Part shown: positions 7,618-16,500 of the stretch, one piece after another
Numbering within the stretch: position 1 is the stretch's first letter
Layout: every line of letters starts with the position of its first letter
Assembly: GCA_045636245.1 (NCBI GenBank)
Contig: JAZTXA010000029.1
Span: forward strand, 1 to 20,033
DNA length: 20,033 nt
Direction of reading: 5' to 3'
From: RGIG7213 sp045636245
Lineage (GTDB): Bacteria > Bacillota > Clostridia > Oscillospirales > CAG-272
Program-made: the position numbers and the translations under genes
Notes under the pieces: generated by a model
Told to the model about the DNA's origin: nothing
The model's input: the letters and a program-made list of their open reading frames with translations, nothing else
The model's database searches: none

Positions 7618-7860
7618 GTAAATGTCGGCAGGGTCGGCGTATCGCTTCGCGATTTCAGAGAGCTGTGGGTGCTGTGATACAGTATCGTGTGCGTGTTTTG
7701 CATTTCCCCCTGCGGTCGGACATCCGACGGACATCTGTGGTGAACTAACAGTAGTCACAGACGGTCAGCGCGTTATAGCTGATGAGTGTCCCGTTTTACG
7801 GGAAAATAGGGTGGTACCGCGGAGTATTCGGCTTCGTCCCTTTTGGGGCGGGGCTTTTTT
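7618..7860 (+). promoter_or_regulatory. T-box leader (tRNA-Phe sensing riboswitch) of pheST
   Basis: The T-box consensus AGGGTGGTACCGCGG is at 7808-7822, followed at once by a terminator hairpin. Upstream lie the expected Stem I elements: AGAGAGCTGTGGGTG at 7657-7671, and a basal helix formed by ATGTC/GCAGGG (7622-7633) with CCCTGC/GACAT (7708-7723). A UUC triplet (7704-7706) sits one base before the basal helix on the 3' side, the place expected for the specifier codon, and UUC encodes Phe. Stem III can be drawn from TCTGTG/CACAGA (7734-7761), and CCCGTTTTACGGG at 7790-7802 precedes the T-box. Uncharged tRNA-Phe would pair with specifier and T-box bulge and favour antitermination. The specifier assignment is inference. 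Confidence 0.93.
7831..7860 (+). terminator. Regulated intrinsic terminator of the T-box leader
   Basis: A ten-pair stem (7831-7840 with 7845-7854, including G-U pairs), a TTTT loop and a run of six T form a rho-independent terminator. It begins a few bases after the T-box sequence, so it competes with the antiterminator. Confidence 0.9.
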
Positions 7861-7897
7861 CGTCCCCAAAAAACAAATTAAAGAAAAGGAATTCAGT

Positions 7898-8911
7898 ATG
7901 AAAGAGAAACTTGAACAAATCAAGCTTGAAGCTGTTTCAATGCTTGAAGCTGAAAATGCCGATCTTGAACAGATCCGCATCAGATTTCTCGGTAAAAAAG
8001 GTGAACTCACTTCTGTTTTGAGAGGAATGGGGGCGCTTTCTGCCGAGGAAAGACCCATAATCGGCGCGCTTGCAAATGAGGTAAGACAGTACATTGAAGA
8101 AAGAATTGCAGAAGCCGCAGTCGAACAAAAGGCAAAGGAAAACGAAAAGAAGCTTGCTAAAGAAAAGCTTGATGTAACACTTCCCGGAAACAAAATTGCA
8201 ATCGGTAAGCGTCATCCGCTTTCGCAGGTGCAGGAAGAGATCGAAAACATATTTATCGGTATGGGATTTGAGATAGTTGACGGTCCCGAGGTTGAGTATG
8301 ATTATTACAACTTCACAGCGCTCAACACACCCGAAAACCATCCCGCACGCGATACACAGGATACATTCTATATAACGGAAAATATTTTGCTCCGTTCGCA
8401 GACATCGTGCGTTCAGGCACGTACAATGGAGCATAAGGAGCCTCCGATACGCATCATCTCCCCCGGACGTGTTTACCGTTCCGATGCGGTTGACGCAACA
8501 CACTCCCCGATGTTCCACCAGATAGAGGGCCTTGTTATTGACAAGGGTATCACGATGGGCGACCTTAAGGGAACGCTTGAAATATTTGCAAAAAATATGT
8601 TCGGAGCTGACACAAAGATCCGTTTCCGTCCTCACCACTTCCCGTTTACGGAGCCGTCTGCCGAGGTTGACGTTTCGTGCTTCGTATGCGGCGGCGAGGG
8701 ATGCAGACTTTGTAAGGGCGAAGGCTGGATAGAAATTCTCGGTGCAGGTATGGTACACCCGAACGTCCTCCGTATGGGCGGTATAGATCCCGAGGTTTAC
8801 AGCGGCTTTGCATTCGGTCTGGGAATTGAGCGTGTTGTTATGCGCCGTTACAATATCGATGATATGCGTCTGCTTTACGAAAACGACGTAAGATTTCTTG
8901 AACAGTTCTGA
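7898..8911 (+). CDS. pheS: Phenylalanine--tRNA ligase, alpha subunit
   Basis: PheS is the catalytic subunit of the alpha2-beta2 enzyme that charges tRNA-Phe. The 337-residue protein has an N-terminal coiled coil (about 1-90, rich in Glu/Lys/Ala) that binds the tRNA, and a class II synthetase core with HPLSQVQEEIENIFIGMGFE, the motif 2 region PGRVYRSDAVDATHSPMFHQ, FRPHHFPFTEPSAEVDVSC, and motif 3 GFAFGLGIERVVMRRY near the C-terminus. A CFVCGGEGCRLCKGEG segment is typical of Bacillota PheS. The start at 7898 has AAGGA seven bases upstream. An open frame extends back to 7622, but it would translate through the T-box and terminator and is not the start. It is 14 bases from pheT and controlled by the T-box leader. 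Confidence 0.98.
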   Translation: MKEKLEQIKLEAVSMLEAENADLEQIRIRFLGKKGELTSVLRGMGALSAEERPIIGALANEVRQYIEERIAEAAVEQKAKENEKKLAKEKLDVTLPGNKIAIGKRHPLSQVQEEIENIFIGMGFEIVDGPEVEYDYYNFTALNTPENHPARDTQDTFYITENILLRSQTSCVQARTMEHKEPPIRIISPGRVYRSDAVDATHSPMFHQIEGLVIDKGITMGDLKGTLEIFAKNMFGADTKIRFRPHHFPFTEPSAEVDVSCFVCGGEGCRLCKGEGWIEILGAGMVHPNVLRMGGIDPEVYSGFAFGLGIERVVMRRYNIDDMRLLYENDVRFLEQF

Positions 8912-8925
8912 GGGAGGGAATAAAT

Positions 8926-11328
8926 ATGAAATTACCGCTTAAATGGCTTGCCGATTATGTTGATATCGGTAATCCCGATATAAAAGATTATTGTGAAAAA
9001 ATGACGGCAACAGGCTCCAAGGTCGAGGGCTTTGAAATCCTCGGCGAGGATATAACAAATGTCGTTATTGGTAAAATAAACGCTATTTCAAAGCACCCCA
9101 ACGCAGACAAGCTCGTTGTTTGCAGTATCGATACGGGTGATGCTGAACCCTTACAGATCGTAACAGGTGCTAAAAACGTAAACGTCGGTGACAAGGTTCC
9201 CGTTGCGCTCAACGGTGCGAATCTCCCCGGCGGAATAAAGATAAAAACCGGCAAGCTCAGAGGCGAAACGTCGCAGGGTATGCTTTGCTCAATCGGTGAA
9301 CTTAACCTCACAACACACGATATGCCCGATGCTGTTGAGGATGGAATACTCATTCTCCCGACAGACGCGCCTATCGGTACAGATATTAAAGAGTATCTGA
9401 TGCTTTCCGATACAGTTGTTGAATTTGAAATAACACCCAACCGTCCCGACTGTCTTTCCGTTATCGGCCTTGCAAGAGAAAGTGCGGTAACGATGGATTC
9501 TGATCTCAAGCTTCGCACCCCCGAAATAAAGGCGTGCGACGGAAAGGTTGAGGACTATATTTCCGTACGTGTTGACGAACCGACACTTTGCCCCAGATAC
9601 ACAGCAAAGGTAGTTCACAACGTAAAAATTGAGCCCTCGCCCCTTTGGATGCGTTCACGCTTGAGGGCCGCAGGTGTAAGACCTATAAACAATATAGTTG
9701 ACATTACAAACTATGTTATGCTTGAATACGGTCAACCTATGCACGCATTTGATTACAAGTGCCTTGACGGTAAGCAGATCGTTGTAAGATGCGCTGATGA
9801 GGGCGAAATATTCAAAACTCTCGACAGCACGGACAGACAGCTCAAATCAAGCATGCTCGTTATCGCAGATGCCGAAAAGCCCGTTGCTTTGGCGGGAATT
9901 ATGGGCGGTGAAAACAGCGAGATCACAGATGATACAAAGACGGTTGTATTTGAATCCGCCAACTTCTACGGCGCAGGTGTAAGAATTACTTCCCGTGCGC
10001 TCGGTATGAGAACGGAGTCTTCGGGCAGATTTGAAAAGGGACTTGACCCTGAGCTGACGATGGATGCCGTAAACCGCGCGTGTGAGCTTGTTCAGCTCCT
10101 CGGTGCAGGTACTGTTGCAGAGGGAACTATCGACATTTATCCCGAAAAGAAGGCAGAAACCGTTATCAAGCTTGAACCCGAAAGAATAAGCAATTTCTTG
10201 GGAACATACATTTCGGAATCCGATATGCGTGCAACGCTTGAAAAGCTTTGCTTCCGCCTTGACGGTGACAAGATATACGTTCCTTCCTACAGAAGCGACG
10301 TTGAGTGTATGAACGACATCGCAGAGGAAGTTATAAGAATCTACGGCTACAATAAAATTGAGTCTACACGCTTCCGCACGTCAGCCGCAGAAGGAAAGCT
10401 TACACCCAAGCAGAGATATTACAGAGGGCTTTGCACAGCGCTTTGCGGTATGGGACTTAATGAGATTCAGACATTCTCGTTCATCTCACCTAAGTACTAT
10501 GATAAGATAAATCTTCCCGAGGACAGCGTTATACGCAAGAGCGTTGTTATCAGCAATCCTCTTGGTGAAGATACAAGCGTAATGCGTACAACGGCAATCC
10601 CTTCAATGCTTGAAGTGCTTGCAAGAAACAACAATTACAACAATGCAGATGCCAGCCTTTACGAAATGGCAAAGGTATATATCCCCCGTGAGGGAATCAT
10701 AACAAACGATAAGGGCATCCCCGGCACACTTCCCGAGGAAAAGACAAAGATCGTTATCGGTACACTTAAAGGTGATTTCTATGCGCTTAAGGGTATAGTT
10801 GAGGCTGTTATCGGCTTCACAGGCGTCAAGGACGTTGAATTTGAAGCAGTAACTACTTGCCCCATCTTCCACCCCGGCAGATGTGCAAAAATAGTCAAAG
10901 ACGGTGTAGAGCTTGGTATTTTCGGTCAGATAAGCTACGGTGTTTGCGAAAATTATTCCATTGACAAGCCCGTATTTGTTGCAGACCTTGACTTTGAGCT
11001 TCTCCTTGCAAACGCAGGTGACGTTGCACAGTACAAGCCCCTGCCCAAGTTCCCCGCAGTAACACGTGACTTCTCGTTTATGTGCGATGTTGACCTTGAA
11101 GCGGCAAAGATCGAAAAGGTCATCAAAAAGTCACTCGGTAAGCTCCTTGACGGCGTTAAGCTGTTCGATATTTACATCGGCGCACAGACAGGCGGTAAAA
11201 AGAGTATTTCTTATTCTGTATCTCTCCGTGCTCCCGACAGAACACTTACTGCAGAGGAAACGGATGCGGCAATTTCTAAGATGCTTTCTAACCTCGACAA
11301 AGAGCTCGGCATAACGATAAGAAGTTAA
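8926..11328 (+). CDS. pheT: Phenylalanine--tRNA ligase, beta subunit
   Basis: PheT is the 800-residue partner of PheS, responsible for tRNA binding and editing of mischarged Tyr-tRNA-Phe. The domains run in the normal order: an EMAP/tRNA-binding domain (about 40-155, HPNADKLVVCSIDTG and GVKS-like LRGETSQGMLCS), B3/B4 editing domain (about 210-385), B5 (about 400-475), a catalytic-like core with a degenerate active site (about 490-700), and the C-terminal ferredoxin-like anticodon-binding domain (about 706-800, FPAVTRDFSFMCD). Length and order are standard. The start has GGAGGG seven bases upstream. It ends 19 bases before a strong terminator. Confidence 0.98.
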   Translation: MKLPLKWLADYVDIGNPDIKDYCEKMTATGSKVEGFEILGEDITNVVIGKINAISKHPNADKLVVCSIDTGDAEPLQIVTGAKNVNVGDKVPVALNGANLPGGIKIKTGKLRGETSQGMLCSIGELNLTTHDMPDAVEDGILILPTDAPIGTDIKEYLMLSDTVVEFEITPNRPDCLSVIGLARESAVTMDSDLKLRTPEIKACDGKVEDYISVRVDEPTLCPRYTAKVVHNVKIEPSPLWMRSRLRAAGVRPINNIVDITNYVMLEYGQPMHAFDYKCLDGKQIVVRCADEGEIFKTLDSTDRQLKSSMLVIADAEKPVALAGIMGGENSEITDDTKTVVFESANFYGAGVRITSRALGMRTESSGRFEKGLDPELTMDAVNRACELVQLLGAGTVAEGTIDIYPEKKAETVIKLEPERISNFLGTYISESDMRATLEKLCFRLDGDKIYVPSYRSDVECMNDIAEEVIRIYGYNKIESTRFRTSAAEGKLTPKQRYYRGLCTALCGMGLNEIQTFSFISPKYYDKINLPEDSVIRKSVVISNPLGEDTSVMRTTAIPSMLEVLARNNNYNNADASLYEMAKVYIPREGIITNDKGIPGTLPEEKTKIVIGTLKGDFYALKGIVEAVIGFTGVKDVEFEAVTTCPIFHPGRCAKIVKDGVELGIFGQISYGVCENYSIDKPVFVADLDFELLLANAGDVAQYKPLPKFPAVTRDFSFMCDVDLEAAKIEKVIKKSLGKLLDGVKLFDIYIGAQTGGKKSISYSVSLRAPDRTLTAEETDAAISKMLSNLDKELGITIRS

Positions 11329-11343
11329 AATTCAATAAGCATA

Positions 11344-11388
11344 TACAAAATCGGCAGAGGGAAAATATCCTCTGCCGATTTGTATTTG
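11344..11388 (+). terminator. Terminator after pheT
   Basis: A 13-pair perfect stem (11348-11360 with 11369-11381, arms AAATCGGCAGAGG and its complement), extendable by TACA/TGTA with one bulge, surrounds an eight-base loop and is followed by a T-rich tail (TTTGTATTTG). It lies 15 to 19 bases after the pheT stop. Confidence 0.85.
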
Positions 11389-11391
11389 TAG

Positions 11392-11411
11392 GGCGGGGGC
11401 TTGCTCCCGCC
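11392..11411. repeat. GC-rich palindromic hairpin
   Basis: GGCGGGGG at 11392-11399 pairs with CTCCCGCC at 11404-11411 around CTTG, with one G-U pair. It is flanked by TTGTA on the left and GTAG on the right and stands out in an AT-rich spacer. Short GC-rich hairpins of this kind are often dispersed repeats in clostridial genomes; that it is repeated elsewhere is inference. Confidence 0.6.
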
Positions 11412-11464
11412 GTAGTTTATTTGAGAGTAAATGGGTTTGTGTCAGTGTATGTATGGGTAATTCA

Positions 11465-11487
11465 AGTAGTTCTCAAAGCGAACTACT
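11465..11487. repeat. Eight-base inverted repeat
   Basis: AGTAGTTC (11465-11472) and GAACTACT (11480-11487) form a perfect stem around TCAAAGC. It lies in the pheT/sigma-factor spacer, not next to a gene end, so a terminator role is doubtful. Confidence 0.6.
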
Positions 11488-11526
11488 CGTCCCGTATGAA
11501 ATAAACGAAATTGTGTTTAAAACTGC

Positions 11527-11652
11527 CTTGTTTTTACAGTATAGGCGCCATGCCTGCACCCCCCACAGTTCGTTTGCAACTGCGTATGCAAACGAACTGC
11601 CTGCAGGCAAATGGCGCAGATTTCCTATGGAAATCTATTTATAAAATACAAG
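11527..11652. repeat. Nested fold-back element (MITE-like or structured RNA) in the convergent spacer
   Basis: Several inverted repeats share one centre. The innermost is a perfect 13-base pair (11566-11578 with 11587-11599, CAGTTCGTTTGCA and complement) around ACTGCGTA. Outside it GCCTGCA (11552-11558) pairs with TGCAGGC (11602-11608), then GCGCCAT (11545-11551) with ATGGCGC (11611-11617). The outermost arms, CTTGTTTTTA from 11527 and ATAAAATACAAG to 11652, pair imperfectly. A separate perfect hairpin AGATTTCC-TAT-GGAAATCT (11618-11636) sits in the right arm. A related copy of the right arm, CTGCATAAAATGGCGTAGA, follows at 11654-11672. There is no transposase and no convincing gene in this stretch. 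The element could be a non-autonomous fold-back repeat or a structured RNA. Confidence 0.65.
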
Positions 11653-11710
11653 ACTGCATAAAATGGCGTAGACTCAATAAATTATAAAAACTTGTGATAA
11701 ATTCGTTTTA

Positions 11711-11749
11711 AATACCGTCTGTATAACCGTTTGGTTTACAGACGGTATT
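11711..11749 (-). terminator. Terminator after the sigma-factor gene
   Basis: AATACCGTCTGTA (11711-11723) and its complement (11737-11749) form a 13-pair stem, extended inward by AACC/GGTT with one bulged base to a GTTT loop. It begins 3 bases beyond the stop codon at 11753 on the minus strand; the T-run after it is short, so strength is uncertain. Confidence 0.75.
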
Positions 11750-11752
11750 ATA

Positions 11753-13381
11753 TTACTTTTCAACACTCATCCAACAACCCTCAGCGCCGATTCCGTTTTC
11801 GGGAGGAGTCAGTACACCTTTTTCAATAAGACACTCAACAACTGCATCAAGGACAGGCATACCGGCAAGGCTGTTTGCCAATCTCCATTCACCGATCAGA
11901 TGTTCGGGAACAAATTTTCTGACAAGTGCGGCTACTTTTTCCGAAATGATTTTTATGTCCTCGTCAAAATAGCCGTCGTCGAATAAAGGTCTGGTGACAT
12001 CTACAATTGGATCTGCTGAACTTGAACCGATTGTAAGAATTTTTGTGTAAAGTATATTACCGTCACGGTACAGATATCCGCATTCAACGGCTTTGGCGGC
12101 GTGTTCCTTTTCGCCATCTGATAATGATGAAATATCAAGTCCGTCAATGGCACGGAGTGCAAGCTGCAAAAGCGGATCTGTTGATATATTGTGTCCGCAA
12201 GCAAAATGCCGTTGAATATATTTGTTATACATATTACTAAAAAAAATATCGGAAAAACCGCAAATATTGTGCCCTTCAATATCATCACAACCGTATGTGT
12301 AATACTTTCCGTTGGGGATATATCCGAACATACTGAACGGACGGTCTACTTTTGTGACATTTGAAAATTGATTTTCCTCCATATCATTCGCTACCAATAA
12401 AATTAAAGCATTGGTTATCAGATGTATCAGCATCCAATAAATCAAATTAAGGTCCGGTTTTTTATTAAGAAACGGAATAGAAAGGTATTCAGCTTTTCGT
12501 TCTTCGATGTGCTTTTTTATTATATCGCAAATATGCGGCAGCCGTTCTTCATAGATCGACGTTGCCTTTTCAAATACATCCGCATCAAGCAAAATGAAGT
12601 TGAGCGCATATTTTCCATTTTCAAGACGGCGCAAAAATCCGTATTCGCCGTTTGCACCTTTTGTCAGTATTTCAAGCTCTTCCTCCACATATAATGTCGG
12701 CACGTTGAGCTCTTCGGCAATTTCGGCGGCACTCATAGGCTTTTTATGACAAAGCCATATTACGTGATCCGAAAACATTCTTTGGCGTATGTATCTGGGA
12801 TCACCCCAGAAGAGATCCCCCGAGCCGAAAATTTGATAATTCATTTTATCAAAGGTTACGGGTCTGTTATAAGTATCTGCCATTTCTTTTACCTCATTTT
12901 TGATCTTTTCTCTTGCTGAAAAAAGTCTTTGACGGACAGCGCCCTCGCTTGTTTTTTGCAGCTTTGCTATTTCAGCGGTGGAAAGACCGTCTATGTAGAA
13001 CAAAATCATCACTTCACGGTACGCCCGTGTCAAAAATGCTATCCTGCGGTATACGGTGCGTAAAAGCTCTGCGGTGTCGTCTGACGTATCTTCCTCTGCC
13101 AATTTTAACAGAATGTCTTCCGAATCACCCTCATATACCTTTTCCGTGTGCTTTTTACGCTTATCTGAAAAGTCTGCATATACGTTACGTGCAATTTTCC
13201 ATATAAACGGATATACGCTTTCTATTTCTCCCTGACTTTGTGAAGCTTTCACAAGGGCATAAATAATGTCGGAGCAAAGCTCCTCTGCCTCATAGCTGTC
13301 ATTCGTTCTCGCGTAACAAAAACCAAACAGCTTATCGAGCAGGGTGTCATCAAAATAATTCAGCAAGTCTTGTTTTTTCAT
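11753..13381 (-). CDS. Sigma-70 family RNA polymerase sigma factor with long C-terminal extension
   Basis: The first 165 residues are a compact ECF-like sigma factor: region 2 (about 8-77, with EAEELCSDIIYALVKA and VYPFIWKIARNVYADF) and region 4 (about 108-165, with L-x-x-x-Y-R-E-V-M-I-L-F-Y-I-D-G and a helix-turn-helix STAEIAKLQKTSEGAVRQR). About 375 further residues follow. They include a second probable winged helix (207-250, KPMSAAEIAEELNVP) and a hydrophobic stretch (311-331) that may be a membrane or buried helix; the remainder is unrecognised. The total is 542 residues, far longer than a standard ECF factor (about 170-200). The ATG at 13381 is preferred: GGAG lies six bases upstream, and the TTG at 13393 overlaps it. 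No anti-sigma gene is adjacent, so the extension may regulate activity itself. Confidence 0.85.
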   Translation of the reverse strand: MKKQDLLNYFDDTLLDKLFGFCYARTNDSYEAEELCSDIIYALVKASQSQGEIESVYPFIWKIARNVYADFSDKRKKHTEKVYEGDSEDILLKLAEEDTSDDTAELLRTVYRRIAFLTRAYREVMILFYIDGLSTAEIAKLQKTSEGAVRQRLFSAREKIKNEVKEMADTYNRPVTFDKMNYQIFGSGDLFWGDPRYIRQRMFSDHVIWLCHKKPMSAAEIAEELNVPTLYVEEELEILTKGANGEYGFLRRLENGKYALNFILLDADVFEKATSIYEERLPHICDIIKKHIEERKAEYLSIPFLNKKPDLNLIYWMLIHLITNALILLVANDMEENQFSNVTKVDRPFSMFGYIPNGKYYTYGCDDIEGHNICGFSDIFFSNMYNKYIQRHFACGHNISTDPLLQLALRAIDGLDISSLSDGEKEHAAKAVECGYLYRDGNILYTKILTIGSSSADPIVDVTRPLFDDGYFDEDIKIISEKVAALVRKFVPEHLIGEWRLANSLAGMPVLDAVVECLIEKGVLTPPENGIGAEGCWMSVEK

Positions 13382-13458
13382 TTCTTTCTCCAAGCTTTGA
13401 TCAATGCTTTCACTTATATAGTCCGTGCATTTACAGAAATGTTAGGCGAAATTGAAAT

Positions 13459-13487
13459 ATTATATCATAAATTGATAAATTTGTCTA
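13459..13487 (-). promoter_or_regulatory. Strong sigma-A promoter for the sigma-factor gene
   Basis: On the minus strand TAGACA (13487-13482) and a perfect TATAAT (13464-13459) are 17 bases apart, with TG one base upstream of the -10. The transcript would start near 13452, leaving a leader of about 70 bases. Confidence 0.8.
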
Positions 13488-13514
13488 TGTATAATCAACA
13501 ATCGCTATATGATA

Positions 13515-13545
13515 AGAAAACTCCCCGAATTTTGGGGAGTTTTCT
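13515..13545 (-). terminator. Terminator after the secreted nuclease-domain protein gene
   Basis: AGAAAACTCCCC (13515-13526) pairs perfectly with GGGGAGTTTTCT (13534-13545) around a seven-base loop. On the minus strand it comes 13 bases after the stop and ends in TTTTCTTAT. It separates this gene from the sigma-factor promoter. Confidence 0.85.
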
Positions 13546-13558
13546 GTAAGAACATTAT

Positions 13559-16500
13559 TTAGTTGATTGCAATATCTACATATATCGGGAAGTGGTCTGT
13601 TCCGATACCCGTGTGCATATTTCTTACTGCTCTTGTGCGGAGCGTGTTTACGTTTTCCGTGCAGAACAAGAAGTCAATTGTTCTTGTCGCTGAGCCTTCG
13701 GGTGCCTCTGTTGATCCGACTGCGTGGCCTATACGTTCAAGAAATCCGCCTCTGTAGGAGTGGAATCTTGAATCTGTAAGGTAACTATCCTCTACCATAA
13801 CGTGATATGCTTCGTTGAATGTACGCATATTGTAGTCACCGAAGTTTATAACTTCACAGCCGTACTTTTGCTGTATTTCTTTTGTAAGCGCAACTATTTT
13901 TTCGGAGTTAAGGATACGTGTTGCGAGCTTTTCTTCCTCTGTTCCTCTGTTGAAGAAGTGGGAGGATGTTGCCGCAAAAATTTCACCCGTTTGCTTATCT
14001 TTAAGCACTACCCACGTTGTAGCATACCAAGGATTGTCATTATTGTCGTCACCCGGTAAAGCAAACCAGCCTTTATCAACACACGTAAAGCGCGACGTCT
14101 TAAATGCTATGGGCGCTCTGTTCTGCAAGCCTTTTGAAAGCTCATTTCCGAGAACCGTATATCCGTTTGCCTGCAAGCGGTGTGTGAAGTTATTCATAAC
14201 CTCAAGACCGTATTCCTGGAAGCCGATAACATCGACAGATGTATACCTAACGACCTCTTCAAGTGCATCGTATCTTTCGAGTGCTGTGTTGAACTTGTGG
14301 TCCTGAATATTCATTGTCATGATTCTGTAGTCAGCGCCATCAGTCATTGCAAGCGTGTGCTTAGAAGTATCAAGTGTTTCGGGGACATCAAATGAAAGCG
14401 TGGAAAGCTCAAATGTGCCTGTTGCATTTGCTATAGCGCGTGAAACAAGCTGACAAGCATATTCTGCAGCCATTGCGCTGTCACCGATAATATATATTTC
14501 ACCCTTTGTCTTTGCTACGATACCGAACTGATTTTCGCCTAAAACCTTGTTGTTTGCAACCAAAGCGTTACCGCCGGAGCCGTTGCCTTCACTTGAAACA
14601 ACGATCTGCGGATAACTCGCCCTCGGATCGTATATGCCTGTTTCAACCTCTATGCCTGTGTAGTATTCAATATCGTCAGCGAGAAGCTCAACAGCATCTT
14701 TTATACCTGTCAAGTCATTTATCGGCGCATTTTTTTCGTCCGCAAGATACGTTACGCGCAGTCCTTCAATGCTTCCTCCGTTTATAGTTACATTTACAAG
14801 AGGGCATCTTATCTGACGGCGAGTGCCGATGGCACGGTCGCCTGTTTCCTTATCCACACCGAAGGGAACTACGTTGAGTACGATTCCTTTATCGGTTATC
14901 GGAAGTCCGTCTATCTTTACTGTGAATTTGTATACATTACCTTCTACTGTAAAGTCTGATGTGACAGCCGTCTTTTTAACCGTCAGCTTACCCGTGTCTG
15001 CGCATACAGCAGTTACGATAAAGCCTGTCTGACGGTATAAATCCTCTGTGAATGAGCCTGTAAGTACTACATTACCCGACGAATCTGTCGTTGCGTTAAC
15101 AAGCTTAAAGCCTGTAAACTGACCGAAGCGTTTTTTACCGGGTGTGGGTGTTTCCAAGTTACCGCTGTCAACACCGATGGCGATAGAAGCGGGATTTCCT
15201 GAGCTGTCAACATTTATATACTCTCCCAAAAGTGACGGACATCCGTCGGATGAAAGCTTGCCCGTTACCTGTGCAGAGTAGGGAATCATAGGAAATACGT
15301 TCGTGTATTTCAGCATATAGTCCTCAAGCTGTTCGTTACAGGTATCGAGATATGATTCTGTATCTACAAAGCTGTAGAAGTTGCGGGATTTGCCTGTTTT
15401 TGCGCCGTCTGCGAAGATATATACGGCGGTACTGTCAGCTACACTGTGAAGCTGTGCTGCAAGTGCAGTCTCAAGAGGTGCATCGGGGGATGCAACATAA
15501 TCCTTCAGATGCTTGCCGTTTTCAAGTCTTGTTGCGAGCGCTGAATTCTTTATAAGCGAAAGCGCAACGCCGACCTTGTTGTCGGGCAAAAAGCCTACAC
15601 CTGAGCTTGAGCTTATACCCGAAGCAGGGTACAGGTCTGATGTTCCGGAAAATGTTTCGACACGTACAACGGTTACACCGTCCATATCGCATCCTTGGCT
15701 TTCCCAATAATTTTTGAAATCGTCAACGGTGAGATTTCTGTCAGCGTATTTTACAAACCATAAAACTGCGACCTCACCGGGAGCTATCATTTTGTCATAT
15801 GAAGAAAGATTCAATTTTGCAAGATACGACAGGGAGGTGTCAGTTCCCGTTCCCGCTATAAGACCGAGAGTAGCTTGGTAACCGGTATACTGATATTTAC
15901 CGCTGCTGTTTGTGCATGCGAATCTGTAAAGGGAATATTCATTTAAGTTTATGGGTTTATCGGAAATATTTGTTGTTTCAAGAAATTCGTAAGAAGCATT
16001 TGTCGGCGCTTCGCATATCTCGCTTATTGCAAGATTCTTTTCAATATCTGTTTTTTCTATCTTGTTTATCTTGAACTGCTGTGCAGTAGAGGATGCCGAG
16101 AAATTCGCAAGCTGTATGTTAGTTCCGCTTGCAGTTGCACCGCCTGCAACCTCCATTACCGCGGAAAGAGCTGACTTCGAGCCCAACACGTAGTTCCCGT
16201 TTACCTCGTATATGAACCAACGCTGGGATGCGGTGTTATCGGAAAACTTAACGTATACGTTTGAGCCGGGAGTGCCGGGATAACCGTCACAAGCAAGCGA
16301 TTTGCCGTTTTTGAGGTTTGTTATCTCATAGCTTCCGTCGGAAAATCTGATGAATCTCCATGTTTGGTTATATCCTGTGTTGGGGTATCTTATAAGTACA
16401 TTGTCAGTTGACAGGGCAAGATTATAATTGGAGTCAACAGCCAAGATGTTTCCCCAAAAGTTTGAGCCGATATCAACAGGTGTCATAGCTTCAAGTGCGC

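Noticed and set aside
7622..7897. N-terminal extension of pheS by 92 codons
   Set aside because: It would translate the T-box leader and terminator, has no ribosome binding site, gives a Cys-rich unrelated peptide, and the known PheS N-terminus matches the start at 7898.
7937..8758. 273-codon open frame on the minus strand
   Set aside because: It lies wholly antisense to pheS, its composition follows the complementary codons, it has no recognisable domain and no promoter or ribosome site.
11453..11644. 63-codon open frame in the pheT/sigma-factor spacer
   Set aside because: It consists mainly of the inverted-repeat sequence, lacks a Shine-Dalgarno and encodes no recognisable protein; repeats explain the stretch better.
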